Positions 22,882 through 33,749 are shown, numbered from the stretch's first letter. The stretch: DNA of 64,000 nucleotides from Zygnema cylindricum (GCA_037447655.1 JBBHKE010001684.1:530200-594199); one strand, 5' to 3'. Notes: generated by a model from the sequence alone, not told the origin. A program made the numbers and translations.

Positions 22882-23905
22882 TACAACTATTAGCTTTATC
22901 CATCTGAAATTTTTCAAGCATGTTCCCTATTTCTTCCTTTTGAGTCAATCTTATAATCTTTCTTTTTCGGTCTCTCTCTACTTGAATTCCCAAAATATAT
23001 TTTGCTTCCCCCATATCCTTCATTTCAAATCTCCCATTAAGATCGGTTTTCAGTTTATAAATTTTTTCCATTGATTTACTTAAAACAAGCAAATCATCAA
23101 CATAAATTGCAATAAATATAAAACCTTCTTCATCTTCGAAAACATAGATTGAGTGATCTGAGCTGATCCGGATATATCCAAGACCGGTAAAAAACTCATC
23201 AAGCTTCTTATTCCACTGTCGAGGCGCCTGTTTTAAACCATAAAGAGATTTAATCAGCCGGCATACCTTACTCTCCTCTCCTTCCTCCACAAAACCTTCG
23301 GGTTGTCGCATGAAGATCTCCTCTTCCAATTCTCCATGCAAAAAGGTTGTCTTGATGTCCATCTGGTTCACTTCCATGTCTTCCGCTGCAGCCAGGCTGA
23401 GAAGTATGCGGACGGAGGGAAATCTGACGACCGGGGCAAAGGTTTCCTCGTAGTCAATTCCCTCCTTTTGTGTAAATCCCTTTGCCACTAATCGGGCCTT
23501 GTAGGGCTCGATTGTGTTATATGGGTTCAGTTTTAATTTGAAAACCCACTTACAACCGATTGGTTTTCGGTTAGGTGGACAATCCACCAGCTCCCAAGTA
23601 TCAATTGCCATTATTGAGGCCATCTCCTCATTGATGGCTGTCTTCCACCGGTTTCTTTCTGGACAAGTCATCGCCTCTCCATAAGATTGAGGTTCATCTT
23701 GATGAGATAGTTTAGTTAACTTGTTATTAACCTGTTTTTCTTGCAATATTTTGCTACTTCTCCTTCCCCCCTCAAAATCTGAGGCCGGAATAGATGGTTC
23801 TCGTGGATTTTTTCGAACAATCTCGGCTTCTCCCCTATCCCTTGATTCCAAATCAATTTCCACCACGTCTTCCTCTTCGGGTAGAGTTGTCAATGGAGTT
23901 TCCAC
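22882..23905 (-). pseudogene. Copia-1 reverse transcriptase, copy B (open but truncated)
   Basis: One frame stays open for about 340 codons. It begins in the acidic linker (RGEAEIVRKNPREPSI). It then shows [50 protein letters not shown] with the first catalytic Asp, LIKSLYGLKQAPRQWNKK, IYVDDLLVLSKS with the catalytic Asp pair, and AKYILGIQVERDRK. All reverse transcriptase motifs are intact. The frame ends at KANSC followed by out-of-family residues because the 3' part including RNase H was deleted. Frames on the plus strand here are shadows. Confidence 0.87.
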
Positions 23906-23929
23906 AGCCGAGTCCTTTTCGGTCTGATT

Positions 23930-25490
23930 TGTACCTGCAAGAATGTCATCTTCTCTAAAACCTGGATAGTTAGGAAGCTCAAAGTCATCGGAATTTTCTG
24001 ACTCAAAATCTGATTTTTACTGACTTTGTATACTTGAAGGGATCCACAGACTTTCCTTCATCCATAACTACTAGATGCTTTACTAAGATTATATCTTCCC
24101 TTTTTAGATCGCAAACTCTATATCCTTTAACATCCTCATCATATCCTAATAAGTATCCCGGTTTTCTTTTAGGATCTAGCTTTCAATTAGACCGATCTGT
24201 ATCTAGACTGAATACTTGACTGCCGAACACCTTTAAGTGAGATATGTCTGGTTTCCGGCCTGTCCATCTCTCATAAGGTGTTTGATCTTTAATAGCTGAA
24301 GTAAGAACTCTATTTTTGAGGTAATTAGCACAGTTCATTGCTTCTGCCCAAAACCTTTTTCCTATCTTCTTATCTGACAACATACTTCTAGCACTATCAC
24401 TTAGTGTTATATTTAACCTTTCAGCTACCCCATTCTGTTTCGGGTTTTCTGGAACTGTCTTTTGGTGTTGGACTCCATCTTCCCTCAGAAAATCCTCAAA
24501 CTGGTTAGAAGTATACTCCCCACCATTGTCACTCCTTACTCTCTTGATTGGATTTTCGTGGATTTTTTCACTCCATGCTTTATATTGTCTAAAACAATCC
24601 TGAGCTTGTGACTTGTTTTTCAAAAAATACACCCGGGAATACCGAGACCAATCATCAGTGATGGTCATCATAAATCACTTCCCCCCCGGTGAGGGCACTT
24701 TAGCCGGTCCCCAAATATCTGTGTGTACTAGATCTAGAATTTTTTCTCCCTTATAGGTGGCTGTTTTAGAAAAGGGTAATTTGTGTGTTTTACCTTGAGC
24801 ACATCCACTACAATCACATATATTATCACTCTCACTGAACTTAATCCCTTCCACCACTCCCATCTTTTTCATCTCTCTTAACTTATCTAGATTCACATGC
24901 CCAAGCCTCTTATGCCACATCATAATATCATGAACACCAGCATAATAAAGTTTTTTCGTTTCATTACTTAAAACGAGCATAAACATCCCATGGCTACCTT
25001 TCTCAGCAATGAAATAGACATCCTCTACAAAACTAGCAGTAAAGACTCCTTCCCTAGTGCTAGTAAAAAAACCCTCATCATCTAATACAGATGTAGAGAT
25101 GAGCTTTTTGTTCAGCTCCGGAATAAACATTACATCAAAGAATGTTACTATAGATGTCTTTCCTTCTACTAACACTTTCAGATCTACCGATCCTACAAGA
25201 GTAGTGGTGACTATCCTCCCGTCCGCGAACTTTATCTCTACGGTGGGAATCTTTATTATCTTAGTGAACAGGTGTCTATCCTTACACATGTGCATGGAAG
25301 CACCTGAATCTACAATCTAGCTTGCTTCACCTTTCAATCCACCGTAAACACATTTCTTCCTTCGTGGAATGTCGACCTCGTTTTTCGCCTCCAACTCCTC
25401 ATCTAAAAGAAGCTCATCGTCCTCGTCCTCGGATTCCGCCTCATGTACCCGTGTCACAAGGGCCTTTTTCTTTCCACTCGTGGTACCACC
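23930..25490 (-). pseudogene. Copia-1 protease and integrase, copy B (few stops)
   Basis: The protease site VDSGASMHMCKDRH begins near 25316. A stop stands where Trp is expected, just before Ile-Val-Asp. Integrase has the complete HHCC finger (MWHKRLGHVNLDK near 24920, CSGCAQGKTHKLPF near 24810), first Asp in VHTDIWGPA near 24725, second Asp in RSDNGGEYTS near 24525, and Glu in NGVAERLN near 24430. Stops occur after PGGK (24672) and after DTDRSN (near 24182); a shift follows near 24015 in the linker. The rest of the protein is well kept. Confidence 0.85.
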
Positions 25491-25523
25491 GGTCTGCCCC
25501 TCCTTTAACCGAAGCTCGGTTAG

Positions 25524-26444
25524 CTAAGTGCACTCTGCCATATAGTGCCCAGGTTTCTTACAAAAATGACATAAACCTTTGGGAGCCCTTGGTCCGAACT
25601 CGTCGGTCTGATTTTTCTGCTCCCTCCCCCCATAGTTTCCGACCGGTTTTCGGGAATCCTTGTTCCTCCATTCGGTCGCAGTTGCCAAGGCTTGGCCACT
25701 CTTTCCTCCCCTTTGGATCTCAATCGTATACTCCCGAACGAGAATCATCCCTACCACTGAATTCCATATCCACCTTGAGTCCGGCAAGTCCTGCACACGG
25801 TTGACTATGTTCTCGAACTCATCGGGTAACTTCATCAGTAAACAGTTAACCTTTTCTTTTTCACTAAAATCTTTTCCCGCACTCTCTTGCTCCATGAAGA
25901 GTGTAGCAAGCTCATTGCAAAAATCCAACATCTTCCCCCCTTTGTATACATAATCCTTAACTATCTGATCAGCTAACTGTCGTTGCTGAATCGTACCACT
26001 TCGGTACATCTCTATGAGAGCCATCCAAAGATCGGATGCACTTTCTACCTGCAAATGAGGACATGCAAGTCCTTGAGTGAGATTGAGTAAGATGAAGTGC
26101 TTTGCCGCCATATTGTTAAAGTCCCATGTTTCAGTATCATTCTCATCGTTCCTTGGAATAGGTGACATGAATGTCGAACCAGTTGCTATTGGTGTGGTTG
26201 TCTCCTTCTTCTTTCCTTTGTCCACCAACTCTCCTTCCTTTGTTTCCTTCGTTGAATGTGGATCCTCTTTCTTGGTGAATCTGCTTCCTCCAAACCCAAG
26301 AGGGATTGTAAGACTTGATGGACGCCCCAACCGTCCACTCACTATCCCCCAAAACCTTTTTTCGCATATTGCTCCTATCATCATACTTTCCCAAGATATG
26401 AAACCAGTTCCATTAAAGATTGGTACCCTAGAGGGTGGGCCCAT
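25524..26444 (-). pseudogene. Copia-1 gag, copy B (nearly intact)
   Basis: The frame is open from the ATG inside the PBS (26444) to a stop at 25524. It begins MGPPSRVPIFNGTGF, then WESMM and FWGIVSGRLGRP, followed by a Lys/Glu-rich stretch (about residues 60-95). The Copia gag helical core comes next (AAKHFILLNLTQGL, LWMALIEMYRSG, LADQIVKDYVYKGGKMLDFC, NCLLMKLPDEFENIVNRVQDL). Near the end is the zinc knuckle CHFCKKPGHYMAEC. The stop after ECT probably replaces a Gln codon, since protease-like sequence continues in frame. An upstream in-frame ATG at 26468 lies in the LTR; the later ATG is preferred because copy C shares it but not the earlier frame. Confidence 0.83.
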
Positions 26445-26448
26445 AACC
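26434..26448 (-). other. Primer-binding site of copy B (complement of initiator tRNA-Met anticodon arm)
   Basis: GGTTATGGGCCCACC starts directly at the end of the 5' LTR. Its complement GGTGGGCCCATAACC is the anticodon stem-loop of plant-type initiator tRNA-Met. Internal (half-tRNA) priming of this kind is established for Drosophila copia and reported for Ty5-like and Osser-like elements. Ordinary plant Copia elements instead use the tRNA 3' end. The gag ATG lies inside this site. Confidence 0.8.
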
Positions 26449-27523
26449 TGAAACTCTAAGACCTCCATAAGTCCTCAAAGTGGACAGCTTCTAAGAAGCC
26501 TCTATGTTAACCCTGACCCCTTTGTGTTTCAGCAAGAACAACTACCACCCTAAGAGACAATAACTCTGACCACCTTCACCCTTGTAAAGGCAAGACTCTC
26601 TTGAGTCGATATCAAAAAGAATCTCTGAATTTGCTCCCCTGAGCAGTAAGTTATGGAGGGTCAAAGTTGACCTTTTGTACAGAAGCTCTCTGGGAGAGAG
26701 GATCGTATCTCCTAATTTTTCTAAGTCCTATCTCTCTCACAGACTCTATCTACTGATGTACGGAGCCAATCAGATTACACTTCCGTACACAAAAGTATAG
26801 CTGCCGGTGTACTTTCTGTACGAACTCTGTACGACATGGCCTAAATGTCGACACGTGGTATATCCGGATTCGCTCCCTTAATCCTCGGAGATGCCGCGAT
26901 CCAATGTCATTCCGCCACGTGTCATCCGATGTGGCGATGACCAAAAACCGCCAAAATCCTCTTCCGTGATCTCGGCGTTAATTCCGGCCGTCTGATTAAA
27001 TTCACATTTAATCGTAGCCGTAATAATTAAAGCGCGGTATTCGTTTCGCTAAAGAAATAAATGCGCGGTATCGGTTTCTTATCCGTACCGTAATCCGTAC
27101 TTTTACATAACTGGATATATGTATCCCGTAAACAATTACACTTAAATGAACTATCCTACGTATTAATGTTTAATTAAATTTCAAACCCTACAGTATGTAA
27201 CACTACTTAAAGACTTAACGGCTAAGGCTACCGGCTACCAGCTGTTTGTCGTCCGGCAGGTACCATGATCAAATCCTGTGGCCGGTACATATATTTTTAG
27301 TAAATAAACCCCTAACGGTAAATAAACTAATATATATTTCCCGTAAACCTCTAGATAGCCTAGGTAGCCATGGCTCTAGCTTCCTCTCCAATTTCTTAGT
27401 GACTGCGACAAGTTTGAGAGTTGAAGAGAGAAGTTAGAGGTAGACTGCCTCGGCTTCTTTCTATATTTCTATTTAGACCTAAAAAATACTTTAAATACTT
27501 TAAACGGACCATTAATTTCTACA
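26449..27523 (-). repeat. Copia-1 5' LTR of copy B
   Basis: On the minus strand it starts TGTAGAAATTAATGG and ends TCTTAGAGTTTCA. It is followed directly by the PBS. Length is 1075 bp. It is homologous to the LTRs of A and C, including the GAGCCATGGCTACC region near 27370 and a degraded form of the tRNA-like segment near 27240-27290. Confidence 0.85.
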
Positions 27524-28495
27524 TATGACGTATCACAAAGTATTCGGGTTACGTACGGCTGGTTTGCCTCCGTACATTCAGTAGTGAGCTCGTGTATATT
27601 TGTAGGACTTATTCATTTTGTTTTTAGGAACTTTTTGGACAAAAATTGTTTGCTCATTTTTGGCAATTTTCATCTGAGGATTGCTCTCAGTTGTATTGGC
27701 AAAATTATCTGAAATTTTGCATGTGTGTTCCTCTTTGTATTGGCAAAATTATTGAAAATTTTCAGACCTATTGTGTTTCTGGTAAGCTTGGGACTTCATT
27801 GTGAAGCTGGTCAGATTTATCAAAGTTCTGGCAAATTTTATTTCATTAACTTTGATTGAGTGGTGTGATAGGTCAGTGTGGTATTTTTATATGAAAATTT
27901 GTGAGAATATTAATTCTCCTAAAAAATATATGTTCATGAAGTTTTAGCCTATTTTGTTTATTCTAAATAATTCTGAGTGGACTCAAAGTAGGCTGTTTTT
28001 GGGGTAGTCTGCGGTCGTTCCGAGGGTAAATCCATGGCTGAAAATGGCTATGGACAACAATTTGCTGGCAGGTGTTTTCCCAACATCTGAATGCACATAT
28101 CCGGACACTTATAACTAAGCCGGCGGCAATTAATTGTACAATCACTTAGTGGTAATCTCTCAGTAATATTGATTGTACTGTGATAGATTACCTTTAACGT
28201 AATGAGAAGTACTTAGATCCTAGTGGCAGTTCGGTTTTTGGACGTATCTCTCAGGAACACTTTTATTAGAGGTACACCATTATGTAATAAGACAACTAAA
28301 AGAAGAAACTCACTACAAGTATAAGACTTAGGATGCAGAAAATTTTATGTATCAAGACTTGAAGACTGTGTAATCTGCAAACAGTTTTTGGGAAACTCTG
28401 AGTTGCATATCTTGGTATATATTGGCTCAAATGGGCTGAAACTTTGGGAGTTGTTAGTCTTTGTGATATTATATACTGTGGTATAGTGTGAAATG

Positions 28496-30466
28496 GTTTT
28501 GAACCATTATGTCATATTTAGTGAGCTATAGAAAACAACTGTTTGGTAGGATTTTTGATAGCTTCAAAGAGTGTATCATGTCAACTTCAACTACTACTGC
28601 TGCTCCTCCACCTTTACCAGTGGTGGTAGAACAACAAGTTAAGGGCCTATTATCAAGAATTCCTCTCTTCTCGGGGGAAAAATATGTTTATTGGGCAAAT
28701 ATGGTGGAAACGTATTTCGAAAATGTTAATCTTTTGGATATTTTTAATGGTTCACTTGCAGAATCGGATCAGTCTTGGTCGAAGAAGAATTCGCAAGCTC
28801 GATCTATTCTAAAATTTTGTATCTCGGAAGAATTGGCTATGTCTCGGATAAAAATGCAAAGGGCGATCGATATCAAGAAGTCTCTCAAATATGAATACGA
28901 AAAGGCAAATGTCCAAGAGGAATTATTTTTGGCTGGCCAAATTTGGGACTATAAATACACTGAAGGCACAACGGCCGAATATGGTAACAAGTGTTGAATT
29001 CTAATTCACTTTGATGCCAATGCAGGTGGTTCTTTTCCTCAGTTTTAGGAAACTGCATTACTAATGAGGGGTCTTCCTAATACTATGAAAGAAGCGTCTG
29101 ATATGCTGAATCAAAAAGATAAAGTCAGTTTGACTTTAACTTAGCCATTAATTTGATTTTAGAGGCGGAGGCTCAATCTAAAATTCTTAGGAGAAAAGAA
29201 GGTAGAGGCCTTTAATGCAGATTTTGTCGTATAGGCATAGTTTAATCAGCATAAAAATCAGTTTAATCGGGACAAGTTTCAATTTAAACAACCTAATCAG
29301 AGAGGAATTGGACATTCTTTCAATGCATGTTTTTATTGTAATGAGAGAGGTCATGGATATAAGTTCTGTCCTAAGCTTAAAAAAGCTAACAAATCAAGTT
29401 TGTATAGGTCTGGATGGCAACATAGCTGGTTTAATCAAGGCTTCACAAGATCTACACCTCGAGGAAATGCACTATTATCGGCATTTTCATTTTACTAGGA
29501 CGAGGCTTTGACACCATCCGACGAGGAGAAAGAGGCCTTATTTGCAATGGCGGTAGCAATGGAGGGTGCAAAAGACACTGAATGGATAATGGACACAGGA
29601 GTATCGACATACATGTGCTTGAACAAAGCAATTTTCAAGAATTTAAAATCAACACCCGAGAAAAATATCTACTGTGCCTTTAATAATAGTTTACAGACAC
29701 GAGTTTTAGGTGATGTCTCCTTGCTAGTTGATATTGAAGGAAAGGCAGTTGAGAGAACTCTTGACAATGTTCTTTTTGTTTCAGATTTCAAAAAGAAATT
29801 GCTTTTCAACTTATTTTGGAGAAAGTAAAGGATTTGAAACATGGTCGGCATGTTGTTAGCAAAAATGGAAAGATTGTGGTCACAAACATTAGAGATGCCA
29901 GCAAAATGTATTGAATGAATATGCCCGATAATAAAGAAAATGATGTTTTGTATTCGGGTGTAGTATCTTCAGATGAGCTATGGCATAAGAGGTTAGGTTA
30001 TATCCACTATGACAGTTTGAAAAAGATGGTACAAGCTGATTAAATAGAAGGAGTCACTCTTTAGATCAGTCTGTTAAAACATGTGATGGCTGTGCAGTAG
30101 GAAAAATACACAGATTACCGTTCCCTCAGGAATGTGAACATCGGTCCACTAAACTTTTGCAACTAGTTCATTTTGATGTTTTCGAACTTGGGAAAGTATC
30201 ATCTACCGAGGGAATGAAATATATGGTTACGTTTACAAATGATTTTTGAGGTTTACTAAAGTCTACTACATGAGGGACAAGATTGATGTCTTCAGCCACT
30301 TGCAACACTTCAAATCATGAGTGGAGAAACTACATGGTCTGCCAATTTTGGAACTCAAATCAGAAAACGGCGGGGAATATACGTCAAAAGAGTTTGAAAA
30401 CTTCCTACTTAAGGAAGGCGTTACTCAATAGCTAAATGTCCTATATTCACCGGAACAAAATGGGGG
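28496..30466 (+). pseudogene. Copia-D copy D2: gag, protease and part of integrase (truncated)
   Basis: Gag starts at the ATG 28578 (MSTSTTTAAPPPLP), open to 28997, then shifts. Unlike D1, its zinc knuckle near 29327 is complete (CFYCNERGHGYKFC). Protease keeps WIMDTGVS near 29580. The open frame 29508-29828 covers the protease region. Integrase keeps LWHKRLGYIHYDSL near 29980 and CDGCAVGKIHRLPFP near 30080. The second-Asp segment has changed from SDN to SEN (KSENGGEYTS near 30356). The element stops abruptly at about 30466 within SPEQNG. Stops are scattered through the integrase part. Confidence 0.83.
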
Positions 30467-31880
30467 CGTTAATGTTTTGTTGGGTTTGGGTTTTTGGACC
30501 CCAAAAAAGAGTTACAACGATAACGACGGGGTTCACACTTGAAAAAGGGGAAAACGATGTCAAAAATTTTGGGATCCGTACGCCAAATTTCATAAAATGA
30601 CAAAAAACGCGGCGGTGACGGTTGGGACGGTAGGTTTCGACCGTTTTGGCGTAGTGGCACACAAAAGATGCAATTTTATTCTTCAAAGCTCGAGATATGC
30701 GCATAACAAACGGTAGCTGACGTCCGCCATCGGACATCATGTTCGGAATACACATTTTCGTTTTAGAAGAATTATGAAATCGAAGCGCACGGACGTGAAC
30801 CGTACGAGAATTCATTACCTCGCAAACTTATGAACAAATTAGAGGACCTATAAGATAAGAGAACAAGTAATATAAAAAAAAAAAAAAACACCGATTAAAA
30901 AAAAATGTGTTACATTTTTCCCACTCTCTGCTGGTATTGCTCCTCTCTTCCAAAACAACAAAGCAAATCGACTGAGAGGAGTGGAACGCTTTCGGGTTTT
31001 GAAGGTGTGTTTTTACCCGTACCAGGTTTCTGTGTAGTATTCTTTTAGTTGTAATAGACTTGTCTGTTTTCGTGTTCAACTTTTTTTCCTTATCCTTCCC
31101 TAATTAAACTCACCTTTTTTTTACAATCTGAAAGCCTCTCACATCCCCACCTCCACACCCTTTACCAGTCTGCATCCTTATCCTAACCCCTTTCTCATTT
31201 TCAAAACGACAATAAAACCACTCTTATAACTAAAAGTGGATGTAATCTCAAGTTTTTTAGACATTTTTTACATCAGGTGGGAATTAAAGATACTACCATA
31301 AAGACCTCTTGACTTGGAATATAACTCATTACAATTGAAGCCATTCTTACCGGCATTTTTTTTATTCCTTTTCCTGATCGGTTATTTCTAACACTATGAT
31401 TTTTTTAAGCTCGTTAAAGGACTTCTTAATACTAGTTGGAAATTGAATTGAATGTAGACAAAGAATCAATGCAAAAAAAAACCTACTAACCAAATGTACT
31501 GATTAGAAAATATTATAATCTTTTTATAAATGAATAATATCATAATGATATTTTACAATATTTAGACGTTGCAAAATAAATAAAAACAATTATTTGTTAT
31601 AATCAAGAATTAATTACAAATATAACGCACTAAAAATCACTATCAGTAATTGTCACAAACAAAAAGATATTAAAACTGCAAACATTACTTTAATACAGTC
31701 TAAATTTGGCAGCATAAGTGATAAAATTAGATTTAGACACAGACAAGAAAATACAACAAATAATGTCGAACTACCTTTTTTTAATTCGAGTACAAATCAA
31801 AATAGTATTATTTCTCTTCATGGATACCTAAATTGAAATAGTTCCCAAATAAAATTATTCACCCAATATTCATTGAATTC
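30467..31880. other. Non-coding region after the D2 breakpoint
   Basis: The sequence changes at the breakpoint. There is a poly-A run near 30875-30890, and AT-rich sequence from about 31200 to 31870. The frames at 30447-30815 and 30828-31079 have no recognisable domains. I see no gene here. Confidence 0.5.
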
Positions 31881-31900
31881 GAACATCTATCCAAAGTGTA

Positions 31901-32050
31901 CAACTCTCTCTCTCTCTCTCCCTCTCTCTCTCTTTATCTCTCTCTCTCCCTCTCTCTCTCTTTATCTCTCTCTCTCTCTCTCTCACTCTCTCTCTCCCTC
32001 TCTCTTTCCCTCACACCCACACTCTCACTCACCCTCACCCTCTCTCACAC
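31901..32050 (+). repeat. CT-rich microsatellite
   Basis: (TC)n with CCTC and TTTATC interruptions, followed by CTCAC/ACACTC variants to about 32050. The Ser/Leu-rich frames over it are translations of the repeat, not genes. Confidence 0.85.
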
Positions 32051-32209
32051 ACAATCATGCTCTACCACCACTTATTCCACCATTTTTTTTACCAGATTGT
32101 TCGTCCTTGGTTCTCCATAACCCTTTTATCTTCTACGGTTTGGGTACGGGCTAATTTCAAACAATAGATTCATTTGAAAATCTTGTGAAGCAAAGGATGT
32201 TGCGTATTT

Positions 32210-32340
32210 TGCTCATAGTATGACTGGCCATGCTCATCATACTACAACTGGCCATGTTACACTACAACTAGCAACGCTCATCATACTACAACTAGATGTT
32301 ACATGCTCATCATACAACAATTGGCCATGTTATAGAAATG
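32210..32340 (+). repeat. Short imperfect repeats with CATCATACTACAACT and GGCCATGTTA
   Basis: Three to four imperfect units with these motifs follow each other just upstream of the Harbinger transposase relic. No function is evident. Confidence 0.55.
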
Positions 32341-32479
32341 TTTAAAATATTTGAGAGCAAGGCGTAATATATCTCTACTTCGTCGCAGAGTATAATGGGT
32401 TTTTCCAATCTCCACTAGCTTTTGGGATGATTTTTGCAACAATGCATGGCTGAATGGCGGCAACATACATAAGGACAGA

Positions 32480-33461
32480 AAATAGAAGAGGTATTTTCGT
32501 GTGACCCTATCCACTTTTGAAAAGTTTATTTGGGTTGAAAGGCCATACGCACGAAAACGACATACTCGTTATCGAGATGCCATACACTTGAATAGGTTAG
32601 CGCATAACACCCTTCTCACTACGTTATCAGAAATGTTTTCTATCGATATATGCACCACATTTAAGTATACAGAAGTATTTTCTCGATATTTGCTGGCCCG
32701 CTTCAAACTACATATATTCAACAACCTCACGGGCGGGTCTTAAAAGAAATAATTGAGGGGTTTAAAGAAATTTTTGGGATTTTCCAAATAGCTAGAGTTG
32801 TCGATGGCACTTATATCTTCTTCTCACGACGACCACTTGAAAATGCGTTTGAGTACTAAAATTGATTCCGAAGGCACACTGTGAGTCTCCAAGCAATTTA
32901 CGACCTGTGTTTTGTGATCGGCCAAGATCGACCCATGACTCCACATTATTCTAAGCTTCAGCGCTGTACACAAGACTAAAGAATTAGAAGATATTAAAAG
33001 ACCTTGCGAAAGAAATATGTGGTTACACAGTCTGACCTGTTATTTTTGGAGAAAATGAACTACCCGTTATCTAATTTTATAATCAAAAGATAGAGTTTAA
33101 GTACTGGGGGGAGTGCTTTGCAAAAATCTTTTGACAAAGAACTGGCGATAGCAAGAGTATGCATAGAATTGGCTTTTGGCGTTCTAAAGGGTCGTTGGGA
33201 AATATTGCAGAAATTTTTTGTAAAGAAGGAGATGGTGCCAACAATTGCGGTTGCTTGTTGTGTTTTACAAAATTTTATGATTTTAAATGGCAATACATTC
33301 CCATTCCATAAGAGACAGTTCACAATGCTTCAGGGACAAAACCATGTTGAACCAGCTTCACGAGGCGAGCGAAGCATAGTTAAGGATGCCCTAATTCGCA
33401 AATTCTGTCTTCATCCCCGTGTTTTGATTGATGACTTGGAGTTAGGAGAGATGGAGTGACA
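32480..33461 (+). pseudogene. PIF/Harbinger-type transposase, copy H1 (inactive)
   Basis: The frame 32501-32743 carries the upstream helical segment (TLSEMF, SRYLLARFK). Then comes a diverged DDE region with AxxVDGTxIFFSRRPLENAFEY near 32790-32857, and a C-terminal stretch at 33118-33459 with ELAFGVLKGRWEIL and AVACCVLQNFMILNG. The last two are the conserved C-terminal block of PIF/Harbinger and HARBI1-like proteins. Stops and shifts lie between. The enzyme would cut and paste its element; this copy cannot. It ends where Copia C is inserted (33467). Confidence 0.75.
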
Positions 33462-33749
33462 TAATGTGCAACTCTGAGACCTCCATTGGCCCTCATTGGC
33501 CCTCAGAGTAAGCAACCCTAACCCTTTTGAGTTTCCACAAGAATAAGTGCCATCATGACATATAAAAACTCTGACCAATTTCACCACTATAAAGACAAGA
33601 CTCCCCTGAGTCGACAACAAAAAGAATCTCATCCCCTGAGCAGTAAGTTATGAAGGGTCAAAGTTGACCTTTTGTACAGGAGATCTCTAGGGGAGAGGGG
33701 TTTTACTACCAAATTTTCTAAGTCCTAAATCCCTCTCTAAACCGTATAC

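Larger units (their letters stand above)
22835..27523 (-). mobile_element. Copia-1 family retrotransposon, copy B (youngest-looking; 3' LTR collapsed)
   Basis: On the minus strand the order is 5' LTR (27523-26449), PBS, gag, protease, integrase, reverse transcriptase. TATGA flanks it on both sides (22830-22834 and 27524-27528), inside the 3' LTR of element X. RNase H and nearly all of the 3' LTR are missing: after the reverse transcriptase, at about 22882, the sequence jumps to the last 47 bp of an LTR (22835-22881). Long open stretches remain, with few stops. Confidence 0.87.
20776..28059 (+). mobile_element. Element X: two 1.16-kb X-a LTRs around a 260-bp non-coding interior
   Basis: The 5' LTR is 20776-21941 (1166 bp), starting TGGTTTTTTTG and ending GGACAACA. 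The 3' LTR is 22202-28059, about 1164 bp once Copia B and its duplication are removed. The pair sits between ATTTG repeats inside the Copia-D LTR. The interior (21942-22201) has no reading frame of note, and no PBS or polypurine tract could be recognised. Its right half resembles the antisense Copia-1 LTR. This fits a large-LTR non-autonomous retrotransposon; mobilisation by another element is inferred. Confidence 0.72.
20408..28495 (+). repeat. Copia-D LTR shared by D1 and D2, split by element X
   Basis: LTR sequence is 20408-20775 and 28065-28495, about 800 bp in total. The left part matches 13894-14265. The right part starts in ATTTGCTGGCAGGTG, which corresponds to ATTTGCTTACAGGTG at about 14258. 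ATTTG flanks the insertion on both sides (20771-20775 and 28060-28064). It carries the same GGGACAAAGCAGCTG array as the first LTR, and leads directly to gag of D2. Confidence 0.78.
13894..30466 (+). mobile_element. Copia-D tandem array: LTR, D1 internal, shared LTR, truncated D2 internal
   Basis: This is a second Copia family whose gag starts MSxSTTT followed by Pro-rich sequence, quite unlike Copia-1. D1 runs from the LTR at 13894 through gag, protease, integrase, reverse transcriptase and RNase H to the LTR that starts at 20408. The rest of that LTR (28065-28495) leads straight into a second gag-protease-integrase (D2). So one LTR serves as 3' LTR of D1 and 5' LTR of D2. D2 breaks off in integrase at about 30466. 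Nested inside are X-b (15543-16944), element X (20776-28059) and Copia B. Confidence 0.8.

Noticed and set aside
24034-26451. Plus-strand frames of 60-160 codons across Copia B
   Set aside because: They lie antisense to well-supported Copia gag-pol motifs and have no domain of their own.
30467-30880. Continuation of D2 beyond its breakpoint
   Set aside because: No integrase or later Copia motifs continue in any frame after SPEQNG.
31873-32154. Two overlapping Ser/Leu-rich plus-strand frames
   Set aside because: They translate a (TC)n microsatellite; the length comes from the repeat, not from selection.
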